From the NCBI GenBank assembly GCA_903921945.1, contig CAIXSC010000164.1, forward strand, positions 1 through 15,566: a stretch of 15,566 nt of DNA, written 5' to 3'. The notes beneath the pieces are model-generated. The model was not told where the DNA came from. It made no database searches and saw only the letters and a program-made list of their open reading frames with translations. This stretch comes from an uncultured Planctomycetaceae bacterium (lineage in GTDB: Bacteria > Planctomycetota > Planctomycetia > Pirellulales > Pirellulaceae). A program made the translations under genes and the position numbers. Position 1 is the stretch's first letter. Every line of letters begins with the position of its first letter. Below are positions 7,266 through 14,133 of this stretch, one piece after another.

Positions 7266-8336
7266 ATGGCGAAGAGCGTCCTACTGGCGGTCTGTGTTAC
7301 GCTCGCGGTCCGTGTTGTCTGGGCCGAACCGCCCGGGGCGCCGCCCGGTTCGCGAGTGTATCGGAATCGGCTGGTGCGGATCGAGAATCCGCGACCGCTG
7401 CTGGCGGACTATCCGGAGTATTTCGAGCCGATCGAAGAGGAGGCGCACTTCGAGGCGCCCGCGATTGTCGACGATCCGGCAGGCGACTTGGCGGTGCGGG
7501 CGTGGCGGTTCTCCTATAACGCTCGCGGCATTATCGAGATGCCCAATCGTTTGCTGTCGAAAGAGACGGCCGTGATCATGGTGCATCCGTGGGCGATCGA
7601 CGACGAGTGGGGCTGGAAGAGTCCCCAACCCAATGGCGTCGCCGACTTTTGCACGCCCCGCAAAAACGCGTTGGCGGCGAAGCATACCAAGCAAGTGATC
7701 GACCCATTTTTAAAACGATTACGCGGGCGGACCGCGTTTATCATGTACAGTTTGCCGGGGCCAGCGGACCCGATCCGCACGAAAGTGTATCGTTCGTTCG
7801 ATACGACTCCCACGGCGGCGGAACGGGCCGAGGGACTCGTGGAACTGAAACGCGCCTTGGCTGCTTATAAGTATGAAGGCGGGCCATTGCCCGAGAAGCT
7901 CGAGCTTAGCGCGGCTCGGCCGGTTGGCGATTATTTTCGGCAGTTTCCCGGCCTGGATGCCGGCGGCCGCTACAACGGCGACGGATTTTGGAACCTGCCG
8001 ATTCCGGTGAGCACGTCGGTGACGGTCGAGCCAGCGGATGTGGTGATTTTCGATAGCGCGGGTTATCCGCCCCTCCGGGACTTCCTCAAGAAAAACGGGG
8101 TGCGCCACGTGTTGCTCACCGGTTACGCCACCGATATGTGCTATTGCCGCACGACAGCCGGCTACGAGAACCTTTCCAAGGATTTCAACGTATTCCTGGT
8201 GGCCGACGCGTCGTTGGCGACATTCCCTTCCAACAAATCGCCGCGGTTCGCTGTGAACGCAGCCATCTCGTTCGCAGCGCTCCAGCAGTTGATTACCCAG
8301 GTTTCCTGGATCCAAGAATTGCCACCATCCCCATGA
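7266..8336 (+). CDS. Secreted isochorismatase-like (cysteine hydrolase fold) protein
   Basis: With the ATG at 7266 the product is 356 residues and begins with a normal Sec leader (MAKSVLLAVCVTLAVRVVWA then EPPG). The fold is suggested by residues about 278-311: RHVLLTGYATDMCYCRTTAG, then DFNVFLVADAS, matching the core strand, the catalytic-Cys loop (C292) and the following strand of the isochorismatase/nicotinamidase superfamily. AVIMVHPWAIDDEWGW near residues 102-117 corresponds to the first strand, but the usual catalytic Asp position appears to be His, and the usual Lys region reads VVIFDSAGYP. Chemistry is therefore uncertain and it may not be a classical hydrolase. Other starts are possible: an ATG at 7119 has GGAGA upstream but would put about 50 Arg-rich residues before the leader, and a GTG lies at 7227. 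The 241 bases after the dehydrogenase gene hold no other gene I can support. The stop overlaps the next start (ATGA). Confidence 0.72.
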   Translation: MAKSVLLAVCVTLAVRVVWAEPPGAPPGSRVYRNRLVRIENPRPLLADYPEYFEPIEEEAHFEAPAIVDDPAGDLAVRAWRFSYNARGIIEMPNRLLSKETAVIMVHPWAIDDEWGWKSPQPNGVADFCTPRKNALAAKHTKQVIDPFLKRLRGRTAFIMYSLPGPADPIRTKVYRSFDTTPTAAERAEGLVELKRALAAYKYEGGPLPEKLELSAARPVGDYFRQFPGLDAGGRYNGDGFWNLPIPVSTSVTVEPADVVIFDSAGYPPLRDFLKKNGVRHVLLTGYATDMCYCRTTAGYENLSKDFNVFLVADASLATFPSNKSPRFAVNAAISFAALQQLITQVSWIQELPPSP

Positions 8337-9217
8337 CCGGGAAACATGCCGTTCAAGTCGCCCTGATGGTCATCGTCGCCGTTGGCGGGGTGTCGCCCGC
8401 GACGCTGCCGACGAGCCAATGGGCGTTCGCCCAAGTTGCGCCGATGGAGCCGGCTGGGGAAGCGGGGGGGATGGCCGGGGAAGCAGGGGTGGTGGTGGCG
8501 GCGCCTGCTCCGATCGCGAGTCCGGATGAACTGCGTCGACTGATCGAAGGGATGGCATTGAAGCACTTTCCGGACAAGTACGAAAACACCAAGCAGTGGG
8601 GCCAGACCAAACATGTTTTCAGCCGTTTGAAAGTGTCGCTGGACGGATTGCGGGTGGATAGCGAGCGGGTGACACGCGAGGCGAACCATGGAACCTGGAA
8701 GCGTTATCGGATCGATTTGTCGTCCGCGCCGGACGCGTTGCAGCTGAAGGTGGAACGGGCCGAGCAGACGGCGGACAACAAGTTGCGGGTCGAGGTTGAT
8801 TGCCGAGCGAAACTGGTCGTGGCTGGGCGCGTCGCGCAGTGGGAGCGAGGCTTGCTGCTGATGAGCGTGGGTGGCGAGGCGGACGCGGTTGCCAGGTTGT
8901 GGGCTTGTTGCGAGGTAGGAGTGGAGTTGGATCCGCGGCGCCTGCCGCCGGACATCGTGGTTCGCCCAGTGGTAACCGATGCGAAACTCGAACTGGTCGA
9001 TCTTCGATTGCGGAAATTTGGCTATTTACAGGGCCCAATCGCGAAGCAGCTAGGCGAAGGGATTGAAGAGATCGTCCAAGAGCGGCTCGCCGATGACAAC
9101 CGGGATTTGGCCGCGAAGCTGAACCGTCAAATCGCGAAGCAGCAAGATCGCCTCCGTTTCTCGCCCCAGCAATGGTTTCAAAAGCAATGGGACTCGCTGC
9201 GTCCCCCGACCCCCTAG
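8333..9217 (+). CDS. Unrecognised secreted protein, coupled to the isochorismatase-like gene
   Basis: A 294-residue product I do not recognise as a named family. The ATG at 8333 overlaps the upstream TGA at 8334-8336, a 4-base ATGA overlap typical of translational coupling; the frame opens further upstream but only inside the previous gene. A Sec leader (MTGKHAVQVALMVIVAVGGV, with likely cleavage after AFA at about residue 33) precedes a Gly/Ala spacer. The mature part is mixed alpha/beta, with KVSLDGLRVDSERVTREANH, PPDIVVRPVVTDAKLELVDL and a Lys/Gln-rich helical C-terminus (LAAKLNRQIAKQQDRLRFSP). No Cys pairs, haem motifs or catalytic signatures were found, apart from two adjacent Cys in ARLWACCEVG. 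A periplasmic role linked to its upstream partner is inference from coupling and leader only. Confidence 0.75.
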   Translation: MTGKHAVQVALMVIVAVGGVSPATLPTSQWAFAQVAPMEPAGEAGGMAGEAGVVVAAPAPIASPDELRRLIEGMALKHFPDKYENTKQWGQTKHVFSRLKVSLDGLRVDSERVTREANHGTWKRYRIDLSSAPDALQLKVERAEQTADNKLRVEVDCRAKLVVAGRVAQWERGLLLMSVGGEADAVARLWACCEVGVELDPRRLPPDIVVRPVVTDAKLELVDLRLRKFGYLQGPIAKQLGEGIEEIVQERLADDNRDLAAKLNRQIAKQQDRLRFSPQQWFQKQWDSLRPPTP

Positions 9218-9230
9218 CGACCCCGCCCCT

Positions 9231-9338
9231 GCGTCGTTGACCGCTACCGCGTCGTTGACCGCCACCGCGTCGTTGAACGTGCTCGCGTCATTTCAAGTGA
9301 TCGCGTCGTTGACCGCGATTGCGTTGTTCACCGCCTCG
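9231..9338 (+). repeat. Six-copy degenerate 18-bp tandem repeat between genes
   Basis: Starting 14 bases after the stop of the preceding gene, six 18-base units each begin GCGT (9231, 9249, 9267, 9285, 9303, 9321). The first two differ at one base (GCGTCGTTGACCGCTACC versus GCCACC) and the rest drift. The repeat is translatable as ASLTAT-like hexapeptides, but no credible start or ribosome-binding site serves it. The rest of the 275-base gap up to 9492 shows only the -10 element listed below. Confidence 0.85.
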
Positions 9339-9450
9339 ACACTCGCACGCCCGCTTCCACTCTGCGGCCCAGCCTACGCCTTCAACGCTGCGGTAAACGA
9401 AGTCGACCAAGCGGTGTCGTTGATCGGCGGTGCTTCGGTGGCGCACGAGC

Positions 9451-9456
9451 TATAAT
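9451..9456 (+). promoter_or_regulatory. Candidate -10 element (TATAAT) for the DUF1549/DUF1553-DUF1501 pair
   Basis: A perfect TATAAT lies 36 bases before the ATG at 9493, which would place a start site near 9463. No convincing -35 hexamer is found at 16-18 base spacing, so the call rests on the -10 match and position. It supports the start at 9493 rather than the in-frame GTG at 9430, which lies upstream of this element. Confidence 0.4.
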
Positions 9457-9492
9457 TCGGCATTCCCGCCCCGTTCGCCGACGGACCCTGCC

Positions 9493-12375
9493 ATGGCTAC
9501 CCGCACCGTTCCCTCGCCCATTCGTTCGATGACTCCATCACCTCCGCCTTGGCTCGGACGTTTCTCCCTCGCGGTCGTGTGGTCGTCGCTTTTGTCACCG
9601 CTGCTTAAGTTGTTGTTGAAGACGGCGATCGCGTTCACGATCGCGTTCACGATCGCGTTTTCGATGCCGACATCGCTGCCGCCTCGAGTGGCGGCGGCCG
9701 AATTGTCGGCTGGGGACGTCGAGTTTTTCGAGAAGCGGATTCGGCCGGTGCTGGCGGAACATTGCTACGCCTGCCATTCGGCGGACGCCAAACAGCAGCA
9801 GAAACTGAAAGGCGGGTTGTTGCTCGACTCGCGCGCTGGCAGTCGCGCGGGCGGCGACACGGGGCCGGCGGTTGTGCCGAAGGAAGTTGGCCGGAGCCTC
9901 TTGATCGCGGCGCTGCGCCATGAGGGCGGATTGGAGATGCCGCCCACCGGCAAGTTACCGGAGGCGGTAATCGCCGATTTCGTGAAGTGGATCGAGACCG
10001 GAGCGGCCGATCCCCGCGATGGCACGACCGCGAGCTCGACGGCGAAATCGGCCGGGATGGACTGGGACGCGGCGAAACGCCACTGGGCGTTTCAACCGCC
10101 GCAGCGCCATCCCCTGCCCGCCGTGAAAAATACGGATTGGCCGAGGACCGGGATCGATCACTTTCTGCTCGCGGCGCTCGAAGAGCGGAACTTGCGGCCG
10201 GTGGCGTTCGCCCCAAAACGAACGTGGCTGCGGCGCGTCACCTTCGACTTGATCGGCTTGCCGCCCACCGCCGACGAACTTCGCGACTTCGAACTGGATG
10301 GCTCGCCACAGGCCGCCGCGCGGGCGATCGATCGGCTCCTTGCGTCGCCTCACTATGGCGAACGCTGGGCTCGGCATTGGCTCGATGTGGCCCGGTACGC
10401 GGACGACAAGGCGCTCGCGTTCGTGAACCCGTGGCCGCATTCCTACCGCTATCGCGACTGGGTCGTCCGGGCGTTCGCGGAAGATATGCCGTACGACGAA
10501 TTCCTGCGTTTGCAGTTGGCCGGCGACCTGCTGCCAGGTCCGGTCGACGATTACCCGCGGCGACTGGCCGGCCTTGGCTTTCAAGGTTTGGGAGCCGTTT
10601 ATCACAAAGGAAATGTGGGCGAGCAGGTAAAAGCCGACGAAATCGACGACCGGATCGACACGCTGACCCGCGGGTTGCTCGGCTTAACGGTCGCCTGTGC
10701 TCGGTGCCACGACCACAAATACGATCCGATCCCGACACGCGATTATTATGCGTTGGCGGCCGCTTATAACGGCGCTGGTTGGGACGAATTGCAGCTCGCC
10801 GCGCCCGCTGAGATCGCGCGCTATCAAACCTGGGACAAAGAGGCTAAAGCGAAGCAAACCGCCTTGAACCAATGGCTGGAAGCTCGTGGCCGCGAACTCG
10901 GCCAATCGGCTCTGAAAGACGTGGAACGGTTGCTGTTGGTCGCTTGGCAAACACGAATCTTGCAGGTCAATAAGGTCGCGTTCGACGACGCCAAGGTCGC
11001 CGAGCAGGAAAAGGTGTCGCCGTTCTTTTTGAGCCGCTGCCGCAAGTTGGTCGAGTCGATCACGAGCGGCAAGCCACCGGAACCGCTCGCCGCCTGGGCC
11101 GCCGTGGTCGTCGAGGAATCGAAGCAACCGGCTCTGGATGGAGCCGCGGTGTCCATCTCCGGGCGTCTGCGCGAAGCGACCGCCAAACTGGCGGCCGATA
11201 TCCGGGCGGCGGTGGCGATCCGCGTCCAATCGGAAAAGCTCGACGCCCCTCAGGAGTCGCTCTTAAAGGCCATCTGGCTTGACCCCAAAGCGCCGTTCGC
11301 GGTCACCGCGAAAGAAGCGGCCGACCAGCTTTCGCCGGAACAAAAGTTGGAGCATGACGCTCAACAAGCGGCTATCACCGCGCATGCCAAATCGGCGCCG
11401 CCGGAACCGCAGCGAGCGCACGGCGTCACCGGCGGTGGCGGGGCGATGCGGATTTACATTCGCGGCAACGTGCTCAGACCCGGCGATGTCGCGCCGCCCG
11501 GATTCCTGCAAGTCCTCAACAGCGCACCGGCCGTCCCGGGTTCGCCTGAACCGTCGCCCAGCAAATTCACTCGGCTGGATTTAGCGCACGCCATCGCGAC
11601 CCGTGACAATCCCCTGACAGCGCGAGTGATCGTCAATCGCGTATGGCGGCAACATTTTGGCCGCGGCTTGGTCGCCACGCCCAGCAACTTCGGGCAACTG
11701 GGCGATCGGCCCACGCATCCCGAACTGCTCGACACGCTGGCGGTGCGGTTCATGGAATCGGGCTGGTCGCTCAAGTGGCTCCATCGCGAGATTCTCTTAT
11801 CGGCCGCATATCAGTTGGCGGCCGACCACGACCGCGAAGCGGCAGCCGTCGACCCCGACAACCGCTGGCTATGGCGGTTCGCACCGCGGCGCATGGAAAT
11901 TGAGAGCTGGCGCGACGCCGTCTTGGTGGCGTCCGGTCGGCTCAATCGGACCTTAGGCGGACCGTCGACCGGTCTCGCGGAAGCCGCCCACATCCGCCGC
12001 ACGCTCTACGGCAAAGTGAGCCGTCTCGACCCGGATAAACTGCTGGTCGCGTTCGATTTTCCCGACGCGAATGTGTCGAGCGAACAACGGCACACGACGA
12101 TCGTGCCGCAACAGCAACTGTTTGTGCTCAATAGCGAATTCATGCTGGCCAGCGCTCGCGAGTTCGCCGGGCGGATCGAACGCTTCAGCCCGGACGTGGC
12201 CGCGCGAGTCGAATTCAGTTACCAGGAGGCATTCGGGCGGCCGCCCACTTCGGACGAAGCCGCGGCCGCCTTGGACTTTGTCCGGTCGACCAGCGCCTCC
12301 GAAGACAAGCAAAACGTTTGGGAACAGTTGGCGCACGCCTTGCTGGCGGCGAACGAGTTCACTTGGATCGAATAA
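9493..12375 (+). CDS. Planctomycete cytochrome-like protein (PSCyt1 + DUF1549 + DUF1553)
   Basis: A 960-residue exported protein. A long leader contains an IAFT repeat and ends near PRVAAAELS. The PSCyt1 cytochrome domain has HCYACH with haem ligands C91, C94 and H95, then LKGGLLLDSRAGSRAGGD. DUF1549 follows at about residues 210-430 (RRVTFDLIGLPPTADELRDF, SPHYGERWARHWLDVARYAD) and includes a second haem-type motif CARCHDHKYDPIPTRDY (C402, C405, H406). A helical middle section (about 435-640) leads into DUF1553 at about 690-960 (NPLTARVIVNRVWRQHFGRG, TPSNFGQLGDRPTHPELLDT, LPREILLSAAYQ-like HREILLSAAYQLA). The start at 9493 was chosen because it follows the TATAAT and yields a leader directly; a GTG at 9430 is the alternative. 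The DUF1501 gene follows after 30 bases, an arrangement repeated many times in planctomycete genomes. Function is unproven; the pair is often proposed to act in degradation of complex sugars in the periplasm. Confidence 0.92.
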   Translation: MATRTVPSPIRSMTPSPPPWLGRFSLAVVWSSLLSPLLKLLLKTAIAFTIAFTIAFSMPTSLPPRVAAAELSAGDVEFFEKRIRPVLAEHCYACHSADAKQQQKLKGGLLLDSRAGSRAGGDTGPAVVPKEVGRSLLIAALRHEGGLEMPPTGKLPEAVIADFVKWIETGAADPRDGTTASSTAKSAGMDWDAAKRHWAFQPPQRHPLPAVKNTDWPRTGIDHFLLAALEERNLRPVAFAPKRTWLRRVTFDLIGLPPTADELRDFELDGSPQAAARAIDRLLASPHYGERWARHWLDVARYADDKALAFVNPWPHSYRYRDWVVRAFAEDMPYDEFLRLQLAGDLLPGPVDDYPRRLAGLGFQGLGAVYHKGNVGEQVKADEIDDRIDTLTRGLLGLTVACARCHDHKYDPIPTRDYYALAAAYNGAGWDELQLAAPAEIARYQTWDKEAKAKQTALNQWLEARGRELGQSALKDVERLLLVAWQTRILQVNKVAFDDAKVAEQEKVSPFFLSRCRKLVESITSGKPPEPLAAWAAVVVEESKQPALDGAAVSISGRLREATAKLAADIRAAVAIRVQSEKLDAPQESLLKAIWLDPKAPFAVTAKEAADQLSPEQKLEHDAQQAAITAHAKSAPPEPQRAHGVTGGGGAMRIYIRGNVLRPGDVAPPGFLQVLNSAPAVPGSPEPSPSKFTRLDLAHAIATRDNPLTARVIVNRVWRQHFGRGLVATPSNFGQLGDRPTHPELLDTLAVRFMESGWSLKWLHREILLSAAYQLAADHDREAAAVDPDNRWLWRFAPRRMEIESWRDAVLVASGRLNRTLGGPSTGLAEAAHIRRTLYGKVSRLDPDKLLVAFDFPDANVSSEQRHTTIVPQQQLFVLNSEFMLASAREFAGRIERFSPDVAARVEFSYQEAFGRPPTSDEAAAALDFVRSTSASEDKQNVWEQLAHALLAANEFTWIE
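9626..9661 (+). repeat. 12-bp repeat inside the leader peptide (IAFT units)
   Basis: Three copies of CGATCGCGTTCA (9626-9637, 9638-9649 and an imperfect 9650-9661) encode the hydrophobic run AIAFTIAFTIAFS in the leader's core. Copy-number change would lengthen or shorten the hydrophobic segment by four residues without changing frame. Confidence 0.85.
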
Positions 12376-12405
12376 CCACCCGCTTGCGTGATAGGAACCA
12401 AAACC

Positions 12406-13794
12406 ATGCTTACTCGACGGGAAGCGTTGCGGCGCGCGGGCACAGGACTCGGCGTCGTGGGGCTCGCGAGTTTGTTCCAGCCCCAGTCGTCATCAGCGGC
12501 CAACCCGTTGACGCTCAAGCCGCCCCATTTTCGTCCCCGCGCGAAACACATCATTCATTTGTACATGAATGGCGGTCCGTCGCAGGTCGACACGTTCGAT
12601 CCCAAGCCGGCGCTCGCGACGCATGCGGGCCAACGGCCGGCGAGCACCGCTGAATTGAAAACGGAAAATGGCACGGGCGGGTTGCGGCCATCGCCGTTCA
12701 AGTTTGTGAAACGTGGCGAATCCGGCCTGCCGATCAGCGAGCTGTACACGGAAACGGGCCGCTTCGCGGACGATCTCTGCGTCATCAACTCGATGTACAC
12801 CGACATCCCGAATCACGAGCCTTCGATGTTCATGATGAACAGCGGGCATGTGCAAGCGATTCGGCCGTCGTATGGCTCGTGGTTGCTGTACGGGTTGGGG
12901 ACGGAAAACGAAAGCTTGCCGGGGTATGTCGTGCTGAGTCCCGGTTTGCCGGTCAATGGCGCGGCGAATTGGAGCAATCGGTTTTTGCCCGGTGTCTATC
13001 AAGGTTGCCATTTGAATTTGCCGGTCGACTTTCAACCGCGGCAAGTATTGCCCCACTTGGAAAACAGCCAGCTCTCCGCCGCCTCGCAGCGACGGCAGCT
13101 CGATTTCATCCAGCAATTGAACTCGCGGCACCATACGACCCGCGCGAAAGAAGATCCGCTCGACGCCCGCATCGCGTCGTTCGAACTGGCGTTTCGCATG
13201 CAGGCCGCCGCGCCCGAGGCGTTCGCGTGGCGGACGGAGCCCGAGTCGGTGCAGCAGCTCTATCATGGCACGGACGGACGGATGAACGGCTTCGGTGTCA
13301 GTTGCCTGCTCGCTCGTCGGCTGGTCGAACGTGGCGTGCGCGTCGTGCAGATTTACTCGGGCGCGGGGCAGCCGTGGGACACGCATGGCAACAATGACGG
13401 CCAGCATCGGCAACTGGCCGCCGCGTCCGATCGCTCGATCGCGGGTTTGCTCGCCGACCTGAAACAGCGCGGCCTGCTCGAGGAAACGCTGGTGCTGTGG
13501 GGTGGCGAATTCGGCCGCACCCCGGCATCGCAAGGGAATGACGGCCGCGACCATAACCACTGGGGCTTCTCCGTGTGGCTCGCCGGCGGCGGCGTCCGGG
13601 GCGGCATGGCCTACGGCGCGACCGACGAATTCGGATTCAAGGCCGTGGACAAGCGCGTTCACCCGCACGATCTGCACGCCACCATGCTGCACCTGATGGG
13701 CCTCGACCACGAACGCTTGACCTACCGTTATGGCGGCCGCGACTTCCGCTTGACCGATGTTTCCGGCACCGTGATACGGGATATTTTGGCATGA
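12406..13794 (+). CDS. DUF1501 family protein with Tat-type leader (alkaline-phosphatase/sulfatase-like fold)
   Basis: A 462-residue exported protein. The ATG at 12406 follows TAGGAACC by about 10 bases and gives a twin-arginine leader (MLTRREALRRAG, then TGLGVVGLASLF), implying export of a folded product. Family signatures appear in order: HIIHLYMNGGPSQVDTFDPK (about 48-67), IPNHEPSMFMMNSGHVQAIR, VRVVQIYSGAGQPWDTHGNN, WGGEFGRTP (W365 on), GRDHNHWGFSVWLAGGG and RVHPHDLHATMLHLMGLDHE. The conserved Asp, His and Glu residues in these blocks are plausible metal ligands of the alkaline-phosphatase-like fold, but no activity is established for the family. It sits 30 bases after the DUF1549/DUF1553 gene and is very likely its operon partner. 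Length is normal and no lesion is seen. An in-frame GTG at 12388 is rejected because it lies upstream of the ribosome-binding site. Confidence 0.92.
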   Translation: MLTRREALRRAGTGLGVVGLASLFQPQSSSAANPLTLKPPHFRPRAKHIIHLYMNGGPSQVDTFDPKPALATHAGQRPASTAELKTENGTGGLRPSPFKFVKRGESGLPISELYTETGRFADDLCVINSMYTDIPNHEPSMFMMNSGHVQAIRPSYGSWLLYGLGTENESLPGYVVLSPGLPVNGAANWSNRFLPGVYQGCHLNLPVDFQPRQVLPHLENSQLSAASQRRQLDFIQQLNSRHHTTRAKEDPLDARIASFELAFRMQAAAPEAFAWRTEPESVQQLYHGTDGRMNGFGVSCLLARRLVERGVRVVQIYSGAGQPWDTHGNNDGQHRQLAAASDRSIAGLLADLKQRGLLEETLVLWGGEFGRTPASQGNDGRDHNHWGFSVWLAGGGVRGGMAYGATDEFGFKAVDKRVHPHDLHATMLHLMGLDHERLTYRYGGRDFRLTDVSGTVIRDILA

Positions 13795-13834
13795 ATGCCA
13801 ATGAGCATGATGAGAGGCAATCCTCCTTGCATCC

Positions 13835-13942
13835 TTTCATCTGCGCCATCGGTGTCGTCTGTGCCATCTGTGTCCTTTGTGTCATCCGCGCCATCGGTGC
13901 CATCCATGTCGTCCGCGATATCCGCGATATCCGCGTCATCCG
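13835..13942. repeat. Twelve-unit 9-bp periodic array (TGTCATCCG-like)
   Basis: Twelve consecutive 9-base units resemble (T/C)G(T/C)CATC(T/C)G; examples are CGCCATCGG (twice), TGCCATCTG, TGTCATCCG and CGATATCCG (twice). On the minus strand this reads as GATGACACG-like units encoding D/T/G-rich junk. It begins 41 bases after the DUF1501 stop and ends in TGGTTGATT. It lies in the 339-base gap 13795-14133, where no gene, hairpin terminator or promoter was recognised. Similar 'CATCTGTGTCATCTGTGG' strings recur between genes in environmental bacterial genomes, from memory. Confidence 0.85.
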
Positions 13943-13992
13943 TGGTTGATTCCCCCACGCCTGCGAAATCGCGAAACGGCCGTCATGGTGGA

Positions 13993-14053
13993 GATTCCGA
14001 TTCGATCCGATTCGATTCGATTCGATTCGATTCGACCCGATTCGATCCGATTG
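13993..14053. repeat. 5-bp microsatellite (GATTC/GATCC/GACCC)n
   Basis: A run of about twelve 5-base units, mostly GATTC with occasional GATCC or GACCC, begins GATTCCGATTCGATCCGATT. It lies 80-140 bases upstream of the penicillin-acylase-family gene. Because the unit is not a multiple of three and no gene covers it, it is best read as non-coding. On the opposite strand the same sequence gives SNRIESNR-type spurious peptides. Confidence 0.85.
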
Positions 14054-14133
14054 GAAATCGTCGGTCTTCGATGGCAAACTCACTCCGTCGCCAATACCCG
14101 TTCCTAACTCCGATGGTCTTGAAAGGACTCTTA

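Noticed and set aside
9237..9455. Small hydrophobic ORF of 72 codons over the 18-bp repeat
   Set aside because: Starts at a TTG within the repeat with no ribosome-binding site, is repeat-derived, and its stop lies inside the TATAAT element.
12493..13710. Minus-strand ORF (405 codons) opposite the DUF1501 gene
   Set aside because: Shadow frame; the plus strand carries conserved DUF1501 motifs throughout.
13728..13958. Acidic Asp/Thr-rich minus-strand ORF, looking like a calcium-binding repeat protein
   Set aside because: It is the translation of the 9-bp intergenic array and overlaps the end of the DUF1501 gene; no ribosome-binding site or leader.
13835..14053. CRISPR array
   Set aside because: Units are 9 and 5 bases and directly abutting, with no unique spacers and no cas genes.
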